Of a DNA stretch of 64,000 nucleotides, positions 52,233-63,061 are shown piece by piece. The translations under genes were made by a program, and so were the position numbers. The stretch lies in contig NZ_JAFRDR010000008.1 of the NCBI RefSeq assembly GCF_017377795.1, forward strand, positions 124,001 through 188,000, written 5' to 3'. Every line of letters starts with the position of its first letter. The first letter of the stretch is position 1. The stretch comes from Williamsia soli (lineage in GTDB: Bacteria > Actinomycetota > Actinomycetes > Mycobacteriales > Mycobacteriaceae). Below the pieces are notes generated by a model that made no database searches, was not told the origin of the DNA, and was given only the letters and a program-made list of their open reading frames with translations.

Positions 52233-53339
52233 CTAGCGTCTGCGTCGGGTTGCTGCCGAGATACCCACGGCAGCAACCACACCCGTACCGATGGCTGCCG
52301 CGACACCGCGCGGACCGAGACCCTCGCGTACCTGCACACGCGGATAGATGACCACCGGATCGGGAACCGAGGCCGGTTCGTACTTACGGTTTATCGGATC
52401 CGTCGCGGCCCACGCTGTCGCGAACAAGATGATACGAGTGGTGATGAATGCGAACACCATGATGCCCAGGATGGGGCCGAATGTGGCACCCGCGGGGCCG
52501 GTGATCACCGACTGCAGGTAGAAACTCGCGACGAACTTGAAGATCTCGAACACCACGGCCGTCAGCAGACCCGCCTTCGCTGCGTTGCGCAGCGGTAACG
52601 CGACTCGCGGCAACTTCGCGATCACCCAGGTGAAGAGCAGCCACGAGGCGAAGATCGAAAGGACAACGGACACAGCCCTGATCGCGATGAACACGCCCGG
52701 TAGCTCGTCGAGCTGCAACCATTCGAGGATTTTCGCCGTCAGGCCGCTGCTGGAGAGGGCCGACAGCGCGAATGTCACCACCATGGCCGCGAACAGCCCG
52801 AGCAGCGCCGCGAGATCGGCCAACTTGGTCTTCACCACGCCGTCGGTCTCGGGCTCATCACCCCACTGCACGGTCAGCGCCATGCGGAGGTTCGCCATCC
52901 AGCCCAGTCCGGCGTACAGCGCCACCACCAAACCGATGACACCGATCGTGGTGCGGGAGTCGATCGCCTGATTCATCAGATCGGTCAGCTGGTCCCCCAT
53001 GCTGCCGTCCACCGACTCTGCGATCTGCTCCTTCGCGCGGTCGAGGAGATCCGGGTTGTTGACGAAGACGAAGCCCGCCGCGGCGAACCCGATCATCAGT
53101 AGCGGGAACAGGGCGAAGATGCTGAAATACGTTGTCCCGGCCGCGAAGTAGTCACCCTTGCTGCCCTGATATCGCTGACCTGCCTCGACGAGGTGGTCCA
53201 ACCAGGGACGAGCCGCGCGCTGCTTGTCGAGGAAGGAAGGTTTACCGGCCTTGTCCTGCGTCGCCGACGTGTTCTTCTGCTCCGGTGCCTTGGCTTCGGC
53301 GTTCGTGGAGTCGCGACCCCCACTTCGCGCTGGTGACAT
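52233..53339 (-). CDS. YihY/BrkB family inner-membrane protein
   Basis: A 368-residue protein with about 6 membrane helices. The family landmarks are QGSKGDYFAAGTTYFSIFALFPLLM near residue 57 and, later, GPILGIMVFAFITTRIILFATAW. The N-terminal 40 residues are charged and disordered-looking. Older annotations call it ribonuclease BN, which is a mistake for this family; the function is unknown. It is followed by trpS upstream on the same strand, 30 bases away. Confidence 0.85.
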   Translation of the reverse strand: MSPARSGGRDSTNAEAKAPEQKNTSATQDKAGKPSFLDKQRAARPWLDHLVEAGQRYQGSKGDYFAAGTTYFSIFALFPLLMIGFAAAGFVFVNNPDLLDRAKEQIAESVDGSMGDQLTDLMNQAIDSRTTIGVIGLVVALYAGLGWMANLRMALTVQWGDEPETDGVVKTKLADLAALLGLFAAMVVTFALSALSSSGLTAKILEWLQLDELPGVFIAIRAVSVVLSIFASWLLFTWVIAKLPRVALPLRNAAKAGLLTAVVFEIFKFVASFYLQSVITGPAGATFGPILGIMVFAFITTRIILFATAWAATDPINRKYEPASVPDPVVIYPRVQVREGLGPRGVAAAIGTGVVAAVGISAATRRRR

Positions 53340-53369
53340 CGGTTTCCCCGTTCGGTTGGTCAGTCCATG

Positions 53370-54422
<1,053 letters not shown>

Positions 54423-54442
54423 TCATTCGGCCGCGACCGGTT

Positions 54443-55249
54443 TTACGAGTACTCCACCGTGACCGGCGCATGGTCGGACCACCGCAGGTCGTACGCGTCG
54501 GCGCGGTGCACGTAGGACTTCGTCGCCTTGGCGGCCAGTCGCTTATTCGCCAGCTGATAGTCGATCCGCCAGCCCGCGTCGTTGTCGAAAGCCTTGCCGC
54601 GCCAGCTCCACCAGGAATACGGTCCGGCGACGTCCCCGGCGAGCTCCCGCGCGACGTCGTTCCAGCCGCGCTCGAGGAGCCCGGCCACCCAGGCACGCTC
54701 TTCCGGCAGGAAGCCCGGGTTCTTCACGTTCCCTTTGGCGTTCTTCAGGTCCAGTTCGGTGGGCGCGATGTTCCAGTCGCCGCCGACGACAACGTCGCGG
54801 CGCTTACGTGCGGCCTTGCCGAGATGTGCGGCGAACTCGTCGAGGAACCGGAACTTCTCGTCCCTCTTCGGCCCATCACCGGCACCCTTCGGGAGATAGA
54901 GGCTCGCGACCGTCAAGTCACCGAAGTCGGCCTCGAGATAGCGACCGGTGGAGTCGAACTCGTCGCTGCCGAAGCCCCGCCGAATCTTGTCCGGTTCGGT
55001 TCGGGACAAAATTGCGACCCCGGAATGCCCCTTGATGGCGGCTTCGCTCATGCACAGATGCCACCCGTCCGCCAACGCCGGCGCCAGCGCTTCGAACGTC
55101 TGCTCTTCGGTGGCCCGAGTCTCTTGCAGCAGAACGTAATCGGTGTCGGTGTCGCGCAACCAGGGCAGCAGTCCGAGATTGCGTTCCGATCGCTCTTTCA
55201 CTGCCGCGCGGATGCCGTTTGCGTTTATCGTGGTCACGATTGTCGTCAC
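54443..55249 (-). CDS. xthA: Exodeoxyribonuclease III
   Basis: A 268-residue AP endonuclease/3' exonuclease for base-excision repair. INANGIRAA starts the fold, LQETRA holds the metal Glu, GDWNIAPTELD carries the Asp/Asn pair, and RIDYQLA and SDHAPVTVEY complete the catalytic set. GTG 55249 (VTTIVTTINANG) is chosen to match usual length; a GTG 3 codons later is also possible. Confidence 0.93.
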   Translation of the reverse strand: MTTIVTTINANGIRAAVKERSERNLGLLPWLRDTDTDYVLLQETRATEEQTFEALAPALADGWHLCMSEAAIKGHSGVAILSRTEPDKIRRGFGSDEFDSTGRYLEADFGDLTVASLYLPKGAGDGPKRDEKFRFLDEFAAHLGKAARKRRDVVVGGDWNIAPTELDLKNAKGNVKNPGFLPEERAWVAGLLERGWNDVARELAGDVAGPYSWWSWRGKAFDNDAGWRIDYQLANKRLAAKATKSYVHRADAYDLRWSDHAPVTVEYS

Positions 55250-55354
55250 GTCCGCCGAGCCTACGGGCGGGCACCGACACGAGGCCGGGCGGGACATGGT
55301 CGACCTGTCTGCTTCACCTCGGCCGCCGGGTTCGAGAACCACCCGCCGGCGACG

Positions 55355-56605
55355 TCACCGCGCGTCTACCGGCACCAGCGGTTCGGGGGCGGGGGCGGCC
55401 AGTCGCCTGGTGCGCCGCGCGTAGAGCATCGCGAGTCCGAGAACCGTCAGCCCGGCGACCGCAAGACCCGCGCCCAGCACAGACGGCGCCCGGTAGCCGT
55501 AGCCTGCCGCGATCACCAGACCGCCGAGCCACGCTCCGCCGGCGTTGGCGATGTTGAGCGCAGAGTGGTTGAGTGCTGCCGCCAGCGTCTGGGCGTCGTC
55601 AGCGACGTCCATCAAGCGGATCTGCAACGCAGGCGTCAGTGCGGTGCCGCTCAGTCCGATCAGGAAGGTCAGGGCCAAGGCAGCCCAGGGGTTGCTTGCG
55701 ACCAGCGTGAACAGCAGCAGCATGGCCATGATCGCGACGAGCCCGATGGCGATGGCGCGCACCACGCCGCGATCCGCGAGAGCACCACCGACGAGGTTGC
55801 CGGCCACCATGCCCAGCCCGAACAACATGAGTGCGAACGGGATCAGTGACTCTGCGACGCCGGAAACAGACGTCAAGGTGGTGTTGATGTAGGTGTAGAA
55901 GGCAAACATTCCGCCGAAGCCGACGATTCCGATGAAGAGTGTGAACCAGACCTGCGGACGCACGAGCGCGCCCAGTTCGGTCATCGGATTCGTGATCTTC
56001 ATGTCGGTGAGCGAGGGCAGGTACCAGCAGAGCGCCGCGATGGTGAGCAGTCCGATCGCCGCGACGACCACGAAGGCCGCGCGCCAGCCGAGGGTGCTGC
56101 CCAGCCAGGTCGCCGCCGGTACCCCCACGACGTTGGCGACGCTCAGACCGAGCATGACCTGCCCGACCGCCTTTGCTCGCGACGCCGGGCCTGCGAGGTG
56201 GGCGGCGACGAGGGACGCCACCCCGAAGTAGGCGCCGTGCGGCAGACCCGCGATGAAGCGGGCGAACATCAGCATCCCGTAGGACTGCGCGAAGACCGTG
56301 GCGGCGTTGCCGACCGTGAACGCGATCATCAACGCGATCAGTAGGGTCCGCCGCGACATCCGGGCGGTCAAGGCCGCGATCAGCGGGGCACCGACGACCA
56401 CGCCGAGCGCGTAGGCGGAGATCACATGGCCGGCCGTCGGCTCGCTGGTTCCCAGCGACTCGGCGATCGAGGGCAGCAGGCCCATCGCGACGAACTCGGT
56501 CGTGCCGATACCGAAGGCGCCGAGCGCCAGCGCGAGAACGACGGTCCGTCTGCTGCCACGCATACCCCCTGTTGGAGTTGGGGTGGTGGCACTGACTGCA
56601 GACAT
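55355..56605 (-). CDS. MFS efflux transporter (Cmx/AraJ-like, DHA1 type)
   Basis: A 416-residue transporter with 12 membrane helices. ALGAFGIGTTEFVAMGLLPSIAESLG is the typical first helix of the DHA1 drug-proton antiporter group that includes chloramphenicol and sugar efflux proteins. RxxxG-type loop residues (ARMSRRTLL) follow helix 2. ATG 56605 (MSAVSATTP) has AGAGGA upstream. The substrate is unknown. Confidence 0.87.
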   Translation of the reverse strand: MSAVSATTPTPTGGMRGSRRTVVLALALGAFGIGTTEFVAMGLLPSIAESLGTSEPTAGHVISAYALGVVVGAPLIAALTARMSRRTLLIALMIAFTVGNAATVFAQSYGMLMFARFIAGLPHGAYFGVASLVAAHLAGPASRAKAVGQVMLGLSVANVVGVPAATWLGSTLGWRAAFVVVAAIGLLTIAALCWYLPSLTDMKITNPMTELGALVRPQVWFTLFIGIVGFGGMFAFYTYINTTLTSVSGVAESLIPFALMLFGLGMVAGNLVGGALADRGVVRAIAIGLVAIMAMLLLFTLVASNPWAALALTFLIGLSGTALTPALQIRLMDVADDAQTLAAALNHSALNIANAGGAWLGGLVIAAGYGYRAPSVLGAGLAVAGLTVLGLAMLYARRTRRLAAPAPEPLVPVDAR

Positions 56606-56728
56606 GCATCGATCCTCTCGGGATGTCAGGGGAGACGGCTCCGTTGCCGCCGAGGTAACTAAGGTGCAAACCGTTGCAGGCGTCGCAGCATTCCGCAATC
56701 GCACGTGAACTGCCACACAGAACATCGA

Positions 56729-56745
56729 CCCCCGGCGGCCGGGGG
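56729..56745 (-). terminator. Short GC hairpin after icd
   Basis: CCCCCGG and CCGGGGG pair around a CGG loop, 33 bases past the icd stop on the minus strand. There is no T-tract. Probably ends the icd message before the MFS gene. Confidence 0.4.
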
Positions 56746-56777
56746 CGGATGGTGGTGAGTCGTCGCCGACTCGAGTG

Positions 56778-58001
56778 TCAGCTCGCCTTGATGGCCGCTT
56801 CGAGATTCTCGTCGAGGGCACCGAGGAACTCCTCGGTGGTGAGGTAGGCCTGATCGCCGCCGACGAGTTGCGCGAGGTCCTTGGTCATCTTGCCGCCCTC
56901 CACGGTGTCGATGACCACGTCCTCGAGCTTCTGCGCGAACTCCCGAACCTGCGGGGTGCTGTCGAGCTTGCCGCGATGATCGAGGCCACGGGTCCACGCG
57001 AAGATCGATGCGATCGGGTTGGTCGATGTCGGTTTGCCCTGCTGGTGCTGGCGGTAATGCCGCGTCACCGTTCCATGGGCGGCCTCGGCCTCGCACACCC
57101 TGCCGTCAGGGGTCAACAGGACCGAGGTCATCAGGCCGAGCGATCCATACCCCTGCGCGACGGTGTCCGACTGGACGTCACCGTCGTAGTTCTTGCACGC
57201 CCAGACGTATCCACCCTCCCATTTGAGGCTGGAGGCGACCATGTCGTCGATGAGGCGGTGCTCGTAATGGAGTCCGGCAGCATCGAACTCGGCCTTGAAC
57301 TCAGTGTCGAAGACGTGTTGGAAGATGTCCTTGAAGGCGCCGTCGTAGGCCTTGAGGATGGTGTTCTTCGTCGACAGGTAGACCGGGTAATTGCGCTGCA
57401 GACCGTAGTTCAGCGATGCCCGCGCAAAGTCTTCGATGGACTTGTTGAAGTTGTACATTCCCATCACGACGCCGCCCTCGGCGGGCATCTGGACGATCTC
57501 GTGCTCGATCGGCTCCGAGCCGTCGTCCGGCGTGTAGGTGATGGTGACCTTGCCGCCCGAGGGGACCTTGAAATCCGTTGCGCGGTACTGATCACCGAAG
57601 GCATGGCGCCCGACGATGACCGGTTTCGTCCACCCAGGGACCAGTCGCGGCACGTTCGAGATGATGATCGGAGCACGAAAGATGGTGCCACCCAGGATGT
57701 TCCGGATCGTGCCGTTGGGAGAACGCCACATCTTCTTGAGGCCGAACTCCTCGACGCGCGCTTCGTCAGGCGTGATCGTGGCGCACTTCACCCCGACGCC
57801 GTGCTCGAGGATGGCGTTCGCGGAATCGATGGTCACCTGATCGTCGGTGCGGTCGCGCTCCTCGATTCCGAGGTCGTAGTAGTCGAGGTCGATGTCCAGA
57901 TAGGGGTGGATCAGCTTCTCTTTGATGAACTGCCAGATGATCCGTGTCATCTCGTCGCCATCGAGCTCTACAACTGTTCCTTCGACCTTGATCTTGCCCA
58001 T
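56778..58001 (-). CDS. icd: Isocitrate dehydrogenase, NADP-type
   Basis: A 407-residue homodimeric enzyme of the eukaryote-like NADP group, oxidising isocitrate to 2-oxoglutarate in the TCA cycle. [11 protein letters not shown] near the start, [15 protein letters not shown] (substrate Ser/Asn), [11 protein letters not shown]-like metal Asp residues and [12 protein letters not shown] are all present. ATG 58001 (MGKIKVEG) has AGGAGG upstream; upstream extension in frame is rejected. Confidence 0.95.
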   Translation of the reverse strand: MGKIKVEGTVVELDGDEMTRIIWQFIKEKLIHPYLDIDLDYYDLGIEERDRTDDQVTIDSANAILEHGVGVKCATITPDEARVEEFGLKKMWRSPNGTIRNILGGTIFRAPIIISNVPRLVPGWTKPVIVGRHAFGDQYRATDFKVPSGGKVTITYTPDDGSEPIEHEIVQMPAEGGVVMGMYNFNKSIEDFARASLNYGLQRNYPVYLSTKNTILKAYDGAFKDIFQHVFDTEFKAEFDAAGLHYEHRLIDDMVASSLKWEGGYVWACKNYDGDVQSDTVAQGYGSLGLMTSVLLTPDGRVCEAEAAHGTVTRHYRQHQQGKPTSTNPIASIFAWTRGLDHRGKLDSTPQVREFAQKLEDVVIDTVEGGKMTKDLAQLVGGDQAYLTTEEFLGALDENLEAAIKAS

Positions 58002-58380
58002 ATGGCTACGCGTCCTCCTGCGATGTGCTGCCCCGCCGGCGGGGCTTGTCTCGGAGCGACCCCGTGGGTCGCGCGCACGTCCGACGCATCCAACCTGACA
58101 CGGCGCGAGCGAACCGGCCGCACCACCCATAAAATAAGACGGGCGTACTGCTAAATCAGCATACCCGTCCCCGGGCGCCGAGCGCGCCGGTTCTCGTGCT
58201 GCTGCGCGCAGACGACGTCCGTCCACACAGACCCACAGATCCCAGGCAAACCCACGTGCTGCAACAGCTGGGTTTGCCTGAGGCACCTGGTTTGTGACAC
58301 GTGACCCCGAAACGGAGAAATTGGGCTGCGCGAGAGGGTTCTCAGTGACTTCCCCGCGTGTTATATCCTCTACTGCGAAA
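58002..58380. other. Region between icd and the riboswitch
   Basis: 379 bases without a gene. It holds a hairpin GACGGG...CCCGTC at 58138-58169, a less GC-rich stretch (CATAAAATAAG near 58130) that reads TATTTT on the minus strand and could be the icd -10 box, and a strong hairpin at 58242-58279. The metY promoter must lie in the last 60 bases; TATATCCT (58362-58369) is a possible -10 region. Confidence 0.45.
58242..58279. repeat. Perfect 12-bp inverted repeat upstream of metY
   Basis: CAGGCAAACCCA and TGGGTTTGCCTG pair perfectly; inside the loop GCTG and CAGC can extend the stem around CAA. It lies between divergent icd and the metY riboswitch. It could be a terminator blocking antisense reading, or an operator. 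No T-tract follows it. Confidence 0.7.
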
Positions 58381-58490
58381 GGTCATGAGTGTCAGCAACA
58401 AGCCCCGGCTCGCTGACCGGCAACCCTCCAACCGCGGTGGGGTGCTCCGGGTGATGACCTGGTTGCGGTTCGCCGCAGCAAGCGCGGGTC
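58381..58490 (+). ncRNA. SAM-IV riboswitch
   Basis: The leader from GGTCATGAGTGTCAGCAACA through CCGGCAACCCTCC, GCGGTGGGGTG and GGGTGATGACC to GCAAGCGCGGGTC closely follows the known actinobacterial SAM-IV class. P1 (GGTCAT/ATGACC), the SAM-binding core and the downstream pseudoknot partner can all be seen. It ends 58 bases before metY, so it should lower metY-metX expression when S-adenosylmethionine is plentiful. The remaining 58 bases hold GGTCGGACC-like and AATTTCAATTGG segments near the ribosome site. Confidence 0.93.
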
Positions 58491-58548
58491 CGCAGGTCGG
58501 ACCCAATTTCAATTGGATGTTTCACCGACCGAGAAAGAGAACTCTTGC

Positions 58549-59865
58549 ATGTCTGACAACGACGTCAATCCGGCTGACAACTGGAGCTTCGAGACCAAGC
58601 AGGTTCATGTCGGCCAGGCCCCCGACTCGCAGACCTCTGCGCGGGCCCTACCCATCTATCAGACGACCTCCTACACGTTCCGCGACACCGAGCATGCTGC
58701 GAATCTCTTCGGACTCGCCGAACCGGGCAACATCTACACCCGCATCATGAACCCCACCCAGGACGCGGTCGAGCAGCGCATCGCCGCTCTCGAAGGTGGC
58801 GTCGCCGCGCTGCTCGTGGCTTCGGGTCAGGCCGCCGAGACCTACGCGATCCTCAACGTCGTCGAGAACGGTGGGCACGTCGTCTCCAGCCCGCGCCTCT
58901 ATGGCGGCACCTACAACCTTTTCCACTACACGCTGCCGAAGCTCGGCATCCAGGTCAGTTTCGTCGAGGATCCCGAAGACCTCGACAGCTGGCGCGCAGC
59001 CATCCAGCCCAACACCCGCGCGCTGTTCGGTGAGATCATCTCGAACCCGAACAACGAGATCCTCGATCTCGTCGGGATCTCGGGCGTCGCGCACGACGCG
59101 GGGCTTCCCCTCATCGTCGACAACACCGTCGCGACGCCGTACCTGATCAACCCGCTCGCCCACGGTGCGGACATCGTCGTCCACTCCGCCACCAAGTACC
59201 TCGGCGGCCACGGCACATCGGTCGGCGGCGTCATCGTCGACGGTGGCACGTTCGATTGGCGCGGGCAGCGCGACGGCCAGGACCTGTTCCCCGGCTTCAC
59301 CACACCGGACCCGAGCTACCACGGTGCGATCTTCGCCGACCTCGGTGCGCCGGCGTTCGCGCTCAAGGCTCGGGTGCAGTGGCTGCGCGACACCGGTGCC
59401 GCCATCTCGCCGTTCAACGCGTTCCTCATCGCGCAGGGCATCGAAACCCTGAGCCTTCGCATCGAGCGTCATGTGTCGAACGCACAGGCGGTCGCCGAGT
59501 ACCTGTCCAAGCACGCGCAGGTCGAGTCCGTCGCATACGCGGGCCTCGAATCCTCTCGCTGGTACAAGCGCGGCCAGGAACTGGCGCCGCGTGGACAGGG
59601 CGCGATCATCGGCTTCGAGATCGCCGGCGGTGTGGACGCGGGCAAGAAGTTCGTGGACGCGCTGACCCTGCACAGCCACGTCGCCAACATCGGTGACGTG
59701 CGCTCGCTGGTGATCCATCCCGCGTCGACCACCCACTCGCAGCTGATCCCGGAGGAGCAGATCGCAGCAGGCGTCTCCCCCGGCCTTGTGCGCCTGGCGG
59801 TCGGCATCGAGAACATCGCCGACATCCTGGCCGACCTCGACACCGGCTTCGCCGCGGCCAAGTGA
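58549..59865 (+). CDS. metY: O-acetylhomoserine sulfhydrylase
   Basis: A 438-residue PLP enzyme of the Cys/Met metabolism group, making homocysteine from O-acetylhomoserine and sulfide. The PLP Lys is in [13 protein letters not shown] (about 216); [22 protein letters not shown] is the family N-terminal signature. ATG 58549 has a weak AAAGAGA site. It stands directly after the SAM-IV riboswitch and is followed by metX after one base. Confidence 0.95.
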   Translation: MSDNDVNPADNWSFETKQVHVGQAPDSQTSARALPIYQTTSYTFRDTEHAANLFGLAEPGNIYTRIMNPTQDAVEQRIAALEGGVAALLVASGQAAETYAILNVVENGGHVVSSPRLYGGTYNLFHYTLPKLGIQVSFVEDPEDLDSWRAAIQPNTRALFGEIISNPNNEILDLVGISGVAHDAGLPLIVDNTVATPYLINPLAHGADIVVHSATKYLGGHGTSVGGVIVDGGTFDWRGQRDGQDLFPGFTTPDPSYHGAIFADLGAPAFALKARVQWLRDTGAAISPFNAFLIAQGIETLSLRIERHVSNAQAVAEYLSKHAQVESVAYAGLESSRWYKRGQELAPRGQGAIIGFEIAGGVDAGKKFVDALTLHSHVANIGDVRSLVIHPASTTHSQLIPEEQIAAGVSPGLVRLAVGIENIADILADLDTGFAAAK

Positions 59866-59866
59866 G

Positions 59867-61009
59867 GTGAGTATCGACCCGCACACGCCACCGCGCACTC
59901 ATCCGGACTGGGAATCCCTACCGGATGGGCAGCTGACCAGTGTGTCGGTCGGTCCTCTCGAGCTGGACAACGGTCAGCGCATCGACAACGTGACCCTGGC
60001 GTTCCAACGCTGGGGCACTCTGTCGCCGGCGCGCGACAACGTCGTCCTCGCCCTGCACGCTCTCACCGGTGACTCCCACGTCACCGGACCCGCCGGACCC
60101 GATCAGCCCTCCCCCGGTTGGTGGGATGGGCTGATCGGGCCCGGCGGTCCCGTCGACACCGACGAGTGGTGTGTGATCTCGGCAAATGTCCTCGGCGGTT
60201 GCCGTGGCTCGACGGGGCCGGCATCGCTCGATTCCGATGGGCGTGTGTGGGGTTCACGATTCCCGCACATCACCGTGCTCGACCAGGTGCGCGCCGAGGT
60301 CGCGTTGATGGACGCCTTGCAGATCAACTCTGTCGCGTCGGTCCTCGGCGGATCGATGGGCGGTGCACGTTCACTGGAGTGGGTGATCGGCTACCCCGAA
60401 CGAGTCCGCAGCGCACTGATCCTCGCGGTCGGAGCTCGGGCGTCTGCCGACCAGATCGGCACGCAGACAACCCAGATCGCGGCCATCACCTCGGACGCGA
60501 ATTGGCAGAACGGTGATTATCACGGCTCCGGCCGTGCCCCGACCGCCGGCCTCGGTATCGCTCGCCGCATCGCCCACATGTACTACCGGCACGAGCTGGA
60601 ACTCGATGAGCGCTTCGCGAATTCACCCCAGGGCGACGAAGATCCGCTCCATGGCGGCCGCTACGCGGTGCAGAGTTATCTCGAGCACCAAGCCGACAAG
60701 TTGGTGCATCGGTTCGACCCCGGTAGCTATGTGGTGCTGTCCGAGGTCCTCAACCACCACGACGTCGGCCGCGGTCGCGGTGGTGTCGAAGCAGCGCTGC
60801 GCAACTGCCAGGTTCCTGTCGTCATCGGTGGCATCGATTCGGACCGGCTCTACCCGTTGCGTCAGCAGGTCGAGCTGGCCGAACTCATGCCCGGATGCGT
60901 CGACGGGTTGCACGTGGTGCATTCGGACAATGGCCACGACGGTTTCCTGACCGAATACGACGCCATCTCAGAGCTTTTGAAGAAAACCGTGGACCTCGCG
61001 CGCCGCTAG
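59867..61009 (+). CDS. metX: Homoserine O-acetyltransferase
   Basis: A 380-residue alpha/beta hydrolase-fold enzyme that acetylates homoserine with acetyl-CoA, giving the substrate of MetY. The nucleophile elbow is [13 protein letters not shown] (Ser about 163); the Asp is probably in GIDSDRLYP and the His is in [13 protein letters not shown] 59867 starts one base after the metY stop, so translation is coupled. The order metY-metX under one SAM-IV switch is typical of this group. Confidence 0.94.
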   Translation: MSIDPHTPPRTHPDWESLPDGQLTSVSVGPLELDNGQRIDNVTLAFQRWGTLSPARDNVVLALHALTGDSHVTGPAGPDQPSPGWWDGLIGPGGPVDTDEWCVISANVLGGCRGSTGPASLDSDGRVWGSRFPHITVLDQVRAEVALMDALQINSVASVLGGSMGGARSLEWVIGYPERVRSALILAVGARASADQIGTQTTQIAAITSDANWQNGDYHGSGRAPTAGLGIARRIAHMYYRHELELDERFANSPQGDEDPLHGGRYAVQSYLEHQADKLVHRFDPGSYVVLSEVLNHHDVGRGRGGVEAALRNCQVPVVIGGIDSDRLYPLRQQVELAELMPGCVDGLHVVHSDNGHDGFLTEYDAISELLKKTVDLARR

Positions 61010-61037
61010 GCACCTGGTATCGCGCAGGGCGCTCCGT

Positions 61038-62522
61038 TCAGCCGGCAGGCTGCGTCGTGGGCACCGACTGTTGTTGTGGCGCAGGCGATGCAGAAGTACC
61101 CTCGGCCGGCGGCGCCGTCGGGGGCGGTGGCGATGTCACCGGCGGCACAATCGTCGTCGAACCCGGCGCTGTGGGCGGAAGCTGTCCCAGCGGCGGCCAC
61201 GTGATCGACGGGATCGGGAAGGGCCACAACGACGTACTCAACGTTGACGTCGACGGCTGCTCGGTCGGACCACTTGGCGCGGGTAACTCCGTTGTCGCCC
61301 AACCCGGATCTTGATTGCCACCCCCGGTGCCGGTACCGGTGCCCGCGCCGCCAGTGTTGCCGACTGTCGCCGGAGGGGGCGCGGCGGTGATCGAGATCTG
61401 CTGCTGCGGCGACGTGACCGTGGGGATGACACGCGATTCACCGGCCTCAGGTGGCGGGGTCGATGTGGTCGTCGCCTCGGCCTCGGCCGTGACCGACGAC
61501 GGTGGTGCTGAGGGAGTCGACGGATTGCCCGCCAGTGAGGAGCCAACGGCGTACACCGTCATCAACGCTCCGGCGAGCAACGCACCGAACACCGCCAGCG
61601 GTGCTGCCGACAACCAGTCGCGATTGCGGCGTCCGCCGATGAAGGCCAGCGTGGACCCTGTGATGCCGGTGGCAGCCAGAGTTGCGGCTCCGCGTGCTGC
61701 GACCGACTCCGGCGAGTGGGGCAAGATCGGTTCGAGTCCGCTGCGCTCGGTGATGAGGTCGCGCAGCAATGGGATATTGGCCAGTCCACCGACGAGAACC
61801 ACGGCCTCTGGTCGGGTCGCGCGCTCGGCTTCCACGTACGCGGCGACCTCGTCGGCGGCCGCGGAGGCCATGGGACGAGCGAGTCGCTCGAGCACAGTTC
61901 TCGTGACCGGCACGGGGAATGCGGGATTCCCCATCATCATCGATGTCGAGTCCCTGACGGACAGTTCCTCTTTCGCCGTCCGGCAAGCGCTCAGGACACT
62001 CGACTTTCGACGGCCGCGAACCTTTCCCGAAGTGGTGAGTTCAGCGGCGAGCAGCGCGTCGAGGCTGTCGCCCGAGACAGCAGTGCTGCGCCGGTGATCG
62101 CCGATGCGCCTGGTTGCGGGATCGATCGTGTACAAACTCATCCCGGTGTCGCCGAGGTCCACCACCACCACTGATGTGAACCGATTGATCTCGCCTGCGG
62201 AGATCAGGTGGTGCGCGATCGCCTCGGTCTCGGCCACCAAATGGATCTGGCGTTTTGCACCGGTGCCGCGCGACGCGATCTCGCGGGCCTGCTCGTCCGT
62301 TCGGTACGCCACCCCGATCGTGGCCACGCTCGTGTTGTTGTCGCGTGCCGTACCCAGCATGAGGTCGATGCCGGAGTTGACGCGGCCGGCGCGGGTCAAC
62401 CCGTCTGTGGGGTCGACGTCGATGACACGGTTGACCGTGTGAGTACGACCGGCCTCATCGGTGGTCAGCAGGACACAGTGGATCATTCCACTGCCTGCGG
62501 ACAAACCCAATGAGGTGGTCAT
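61038..62522 (-). CDS. Membrane-anchored Hsp70-like ATPase-domain protein
   Basis: A 494-residue protein. Residues 1-295 resemble a shortened Hsp70 nucleotide-binding domain: SLGLSAGSGMIHCVL, VVVVDLGDTGMSLYTID (phosphate 2 loop) and VVLVGGLANIPLLRDLI. No peptide-binding domain follows. Instead a membrane helix (about 300-325) leads to a 165-residue Pro/Ser/Thr-rich exported tail. ATG 62522 has GGAAGAGAG upstream. Such proteins in mycolic-acid bacteria may link a cytoplasmic ATP switch to the envelope; function is unproven. Confidence 0.75.
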   Translation of the reverse strand: MTTSLGLSAGSGMIHCVLLTTDEAGRTHTVNRVIDVDPTDGLTRAGRVNSGIDLMLGTARDNNTSVATIGVAYRTDEQAREIASRGTGAKRQIHLVAETEAIAHHLISAGEINRFTSVVVVDLGDTGMSLYTIDPATRRIGDHRRSTAVSGDSLDALLAAELTTSGKVRGRRKSSVLSACRTAKEELSVRDSTSMMMGNPAFPVPVTRTVLERLARPMASAAADEVAAYVEAERATRPEAVVLVGGLANIPLLRDLITERSGLEPILPHSPESVAARGAATLAATGITGSTLAFIGGRRNRDWLSAAPLAVFGALLAGALMTVYAVGSSLAGNPSTPSAPPSSVTAEAEATTTSTPPPEAGESRVIPTVTSPQQQISITAAPPPATVGNTGGAGTGTGTGGGNQDPGWATTELPAPSGPTEQPSTSTLSTSLWPFPIPSITWPPLGQLPPTAPGSTTIVPPVTSPPPPTAPPAEGTSASPAPQQQSVPTTQPAG

Positions 62523-62641
62523 GACTCTCTTCCGGCTCGATGATGGTCTCGGTCGTCCGGGTTCTGCAATTGCTGCCATCCCCCGGCGGGGCCGCTCTCA
62601 CCACCCCAACACTGCCTCTTGAGAACTGCATCGCCCGTAAG

Positions 62642-62657
62642 GATGAAAGTGTTCATC
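62642..62657. promoter_or_regulatory. Palindrome upstream of the Hsp70-like gene
   Basis: GATGAA-AGTG-TTCATC is a perfect inverted repeat, 120 bases before the Hsp70-like ATG. A wider pair, ACTGCATC (62625-62632) and GATGCAGT (62678-62685), encloses it, in a stretch less GC-rich than the flanking genes. It is probably an operator or promoter element; the regulator is unknown. Confidence 0.35.
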
Positions 62658-62702
62658 TTTACTGACTGCAAGTTCAAGATGCAGTACTACGAACCATTGT
62701 AA

Positions 62703-63056
62703 TCAGTCTGTGCCCAAAGGGTCGATGGAGGTCGCGAGCCAGAGGATGGCCACGCCGGCGAGAGTCATCGCGACCACGTCCGCGAAGCGACCTCGGACCT
62801 CGAGCAGACCGACCCGAGAAGTCGGTATGAGGGCGCGCAGAAGGGCGGCGAGAAGCGCCGCTGATCCGAAGACGAACGCGCCACGCCGCCAGCGATCGAC
62901 GATCAGGAAAACAGCCGCCACGATGACGACCGCCATCACTGCCAAGAACGGAATCTGGACCAGTACCCAGCGCAATTGGCGAACACGGTGCAGCCGGCGC
63001 GCGCGAGCGCGGCCACTGCCCGGGGTGGTCGGCTCGGTTGCCGAGGTACTGGACAT
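62703..63056 (-). CDS. DUF3017 small membrane protein
   Basis: A 117-residue protein with a basic N-terminus (RARARRLHRVRQLRW) and three membrane helices (about 33-52, 60-75 and 92-108). The DUF3017 family is found beside folD in actinobacteria, as here with 5 bases between. Function is unknown. Confidence 0.85.
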   Translation of the reverse strand: MSSTSATEPTTPGSGRARARRLHRVRQLRWVLVQIPFLAVMAVVIVAAVFLIVDRWRRGAFVFGSAALLAALLRALIPTSRVGLLEVRGRFADVVAMTLAGVAILWLATSIDPLGTD

Positions 63057-63061
63057 CGCGA

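Noticed and set aside
56775-58154. 459-codon open frame on the plus strand
   Set aside because: It mirrors icd on the opposite strand; icd has complete catalytic motifs and a good ribosome site.
58358-58750. 130-codon open frame over the metY leader
   Set aside because: It covers the SAM-IV riboswitch and the start of metY in another frame. The RNA structure explains the sequence better.
58648-59898. 416-codon open frame on the minus strand
   Set aside because: It is antisense to metY, which has full PLP-enzyme motifs and a riboswitch.
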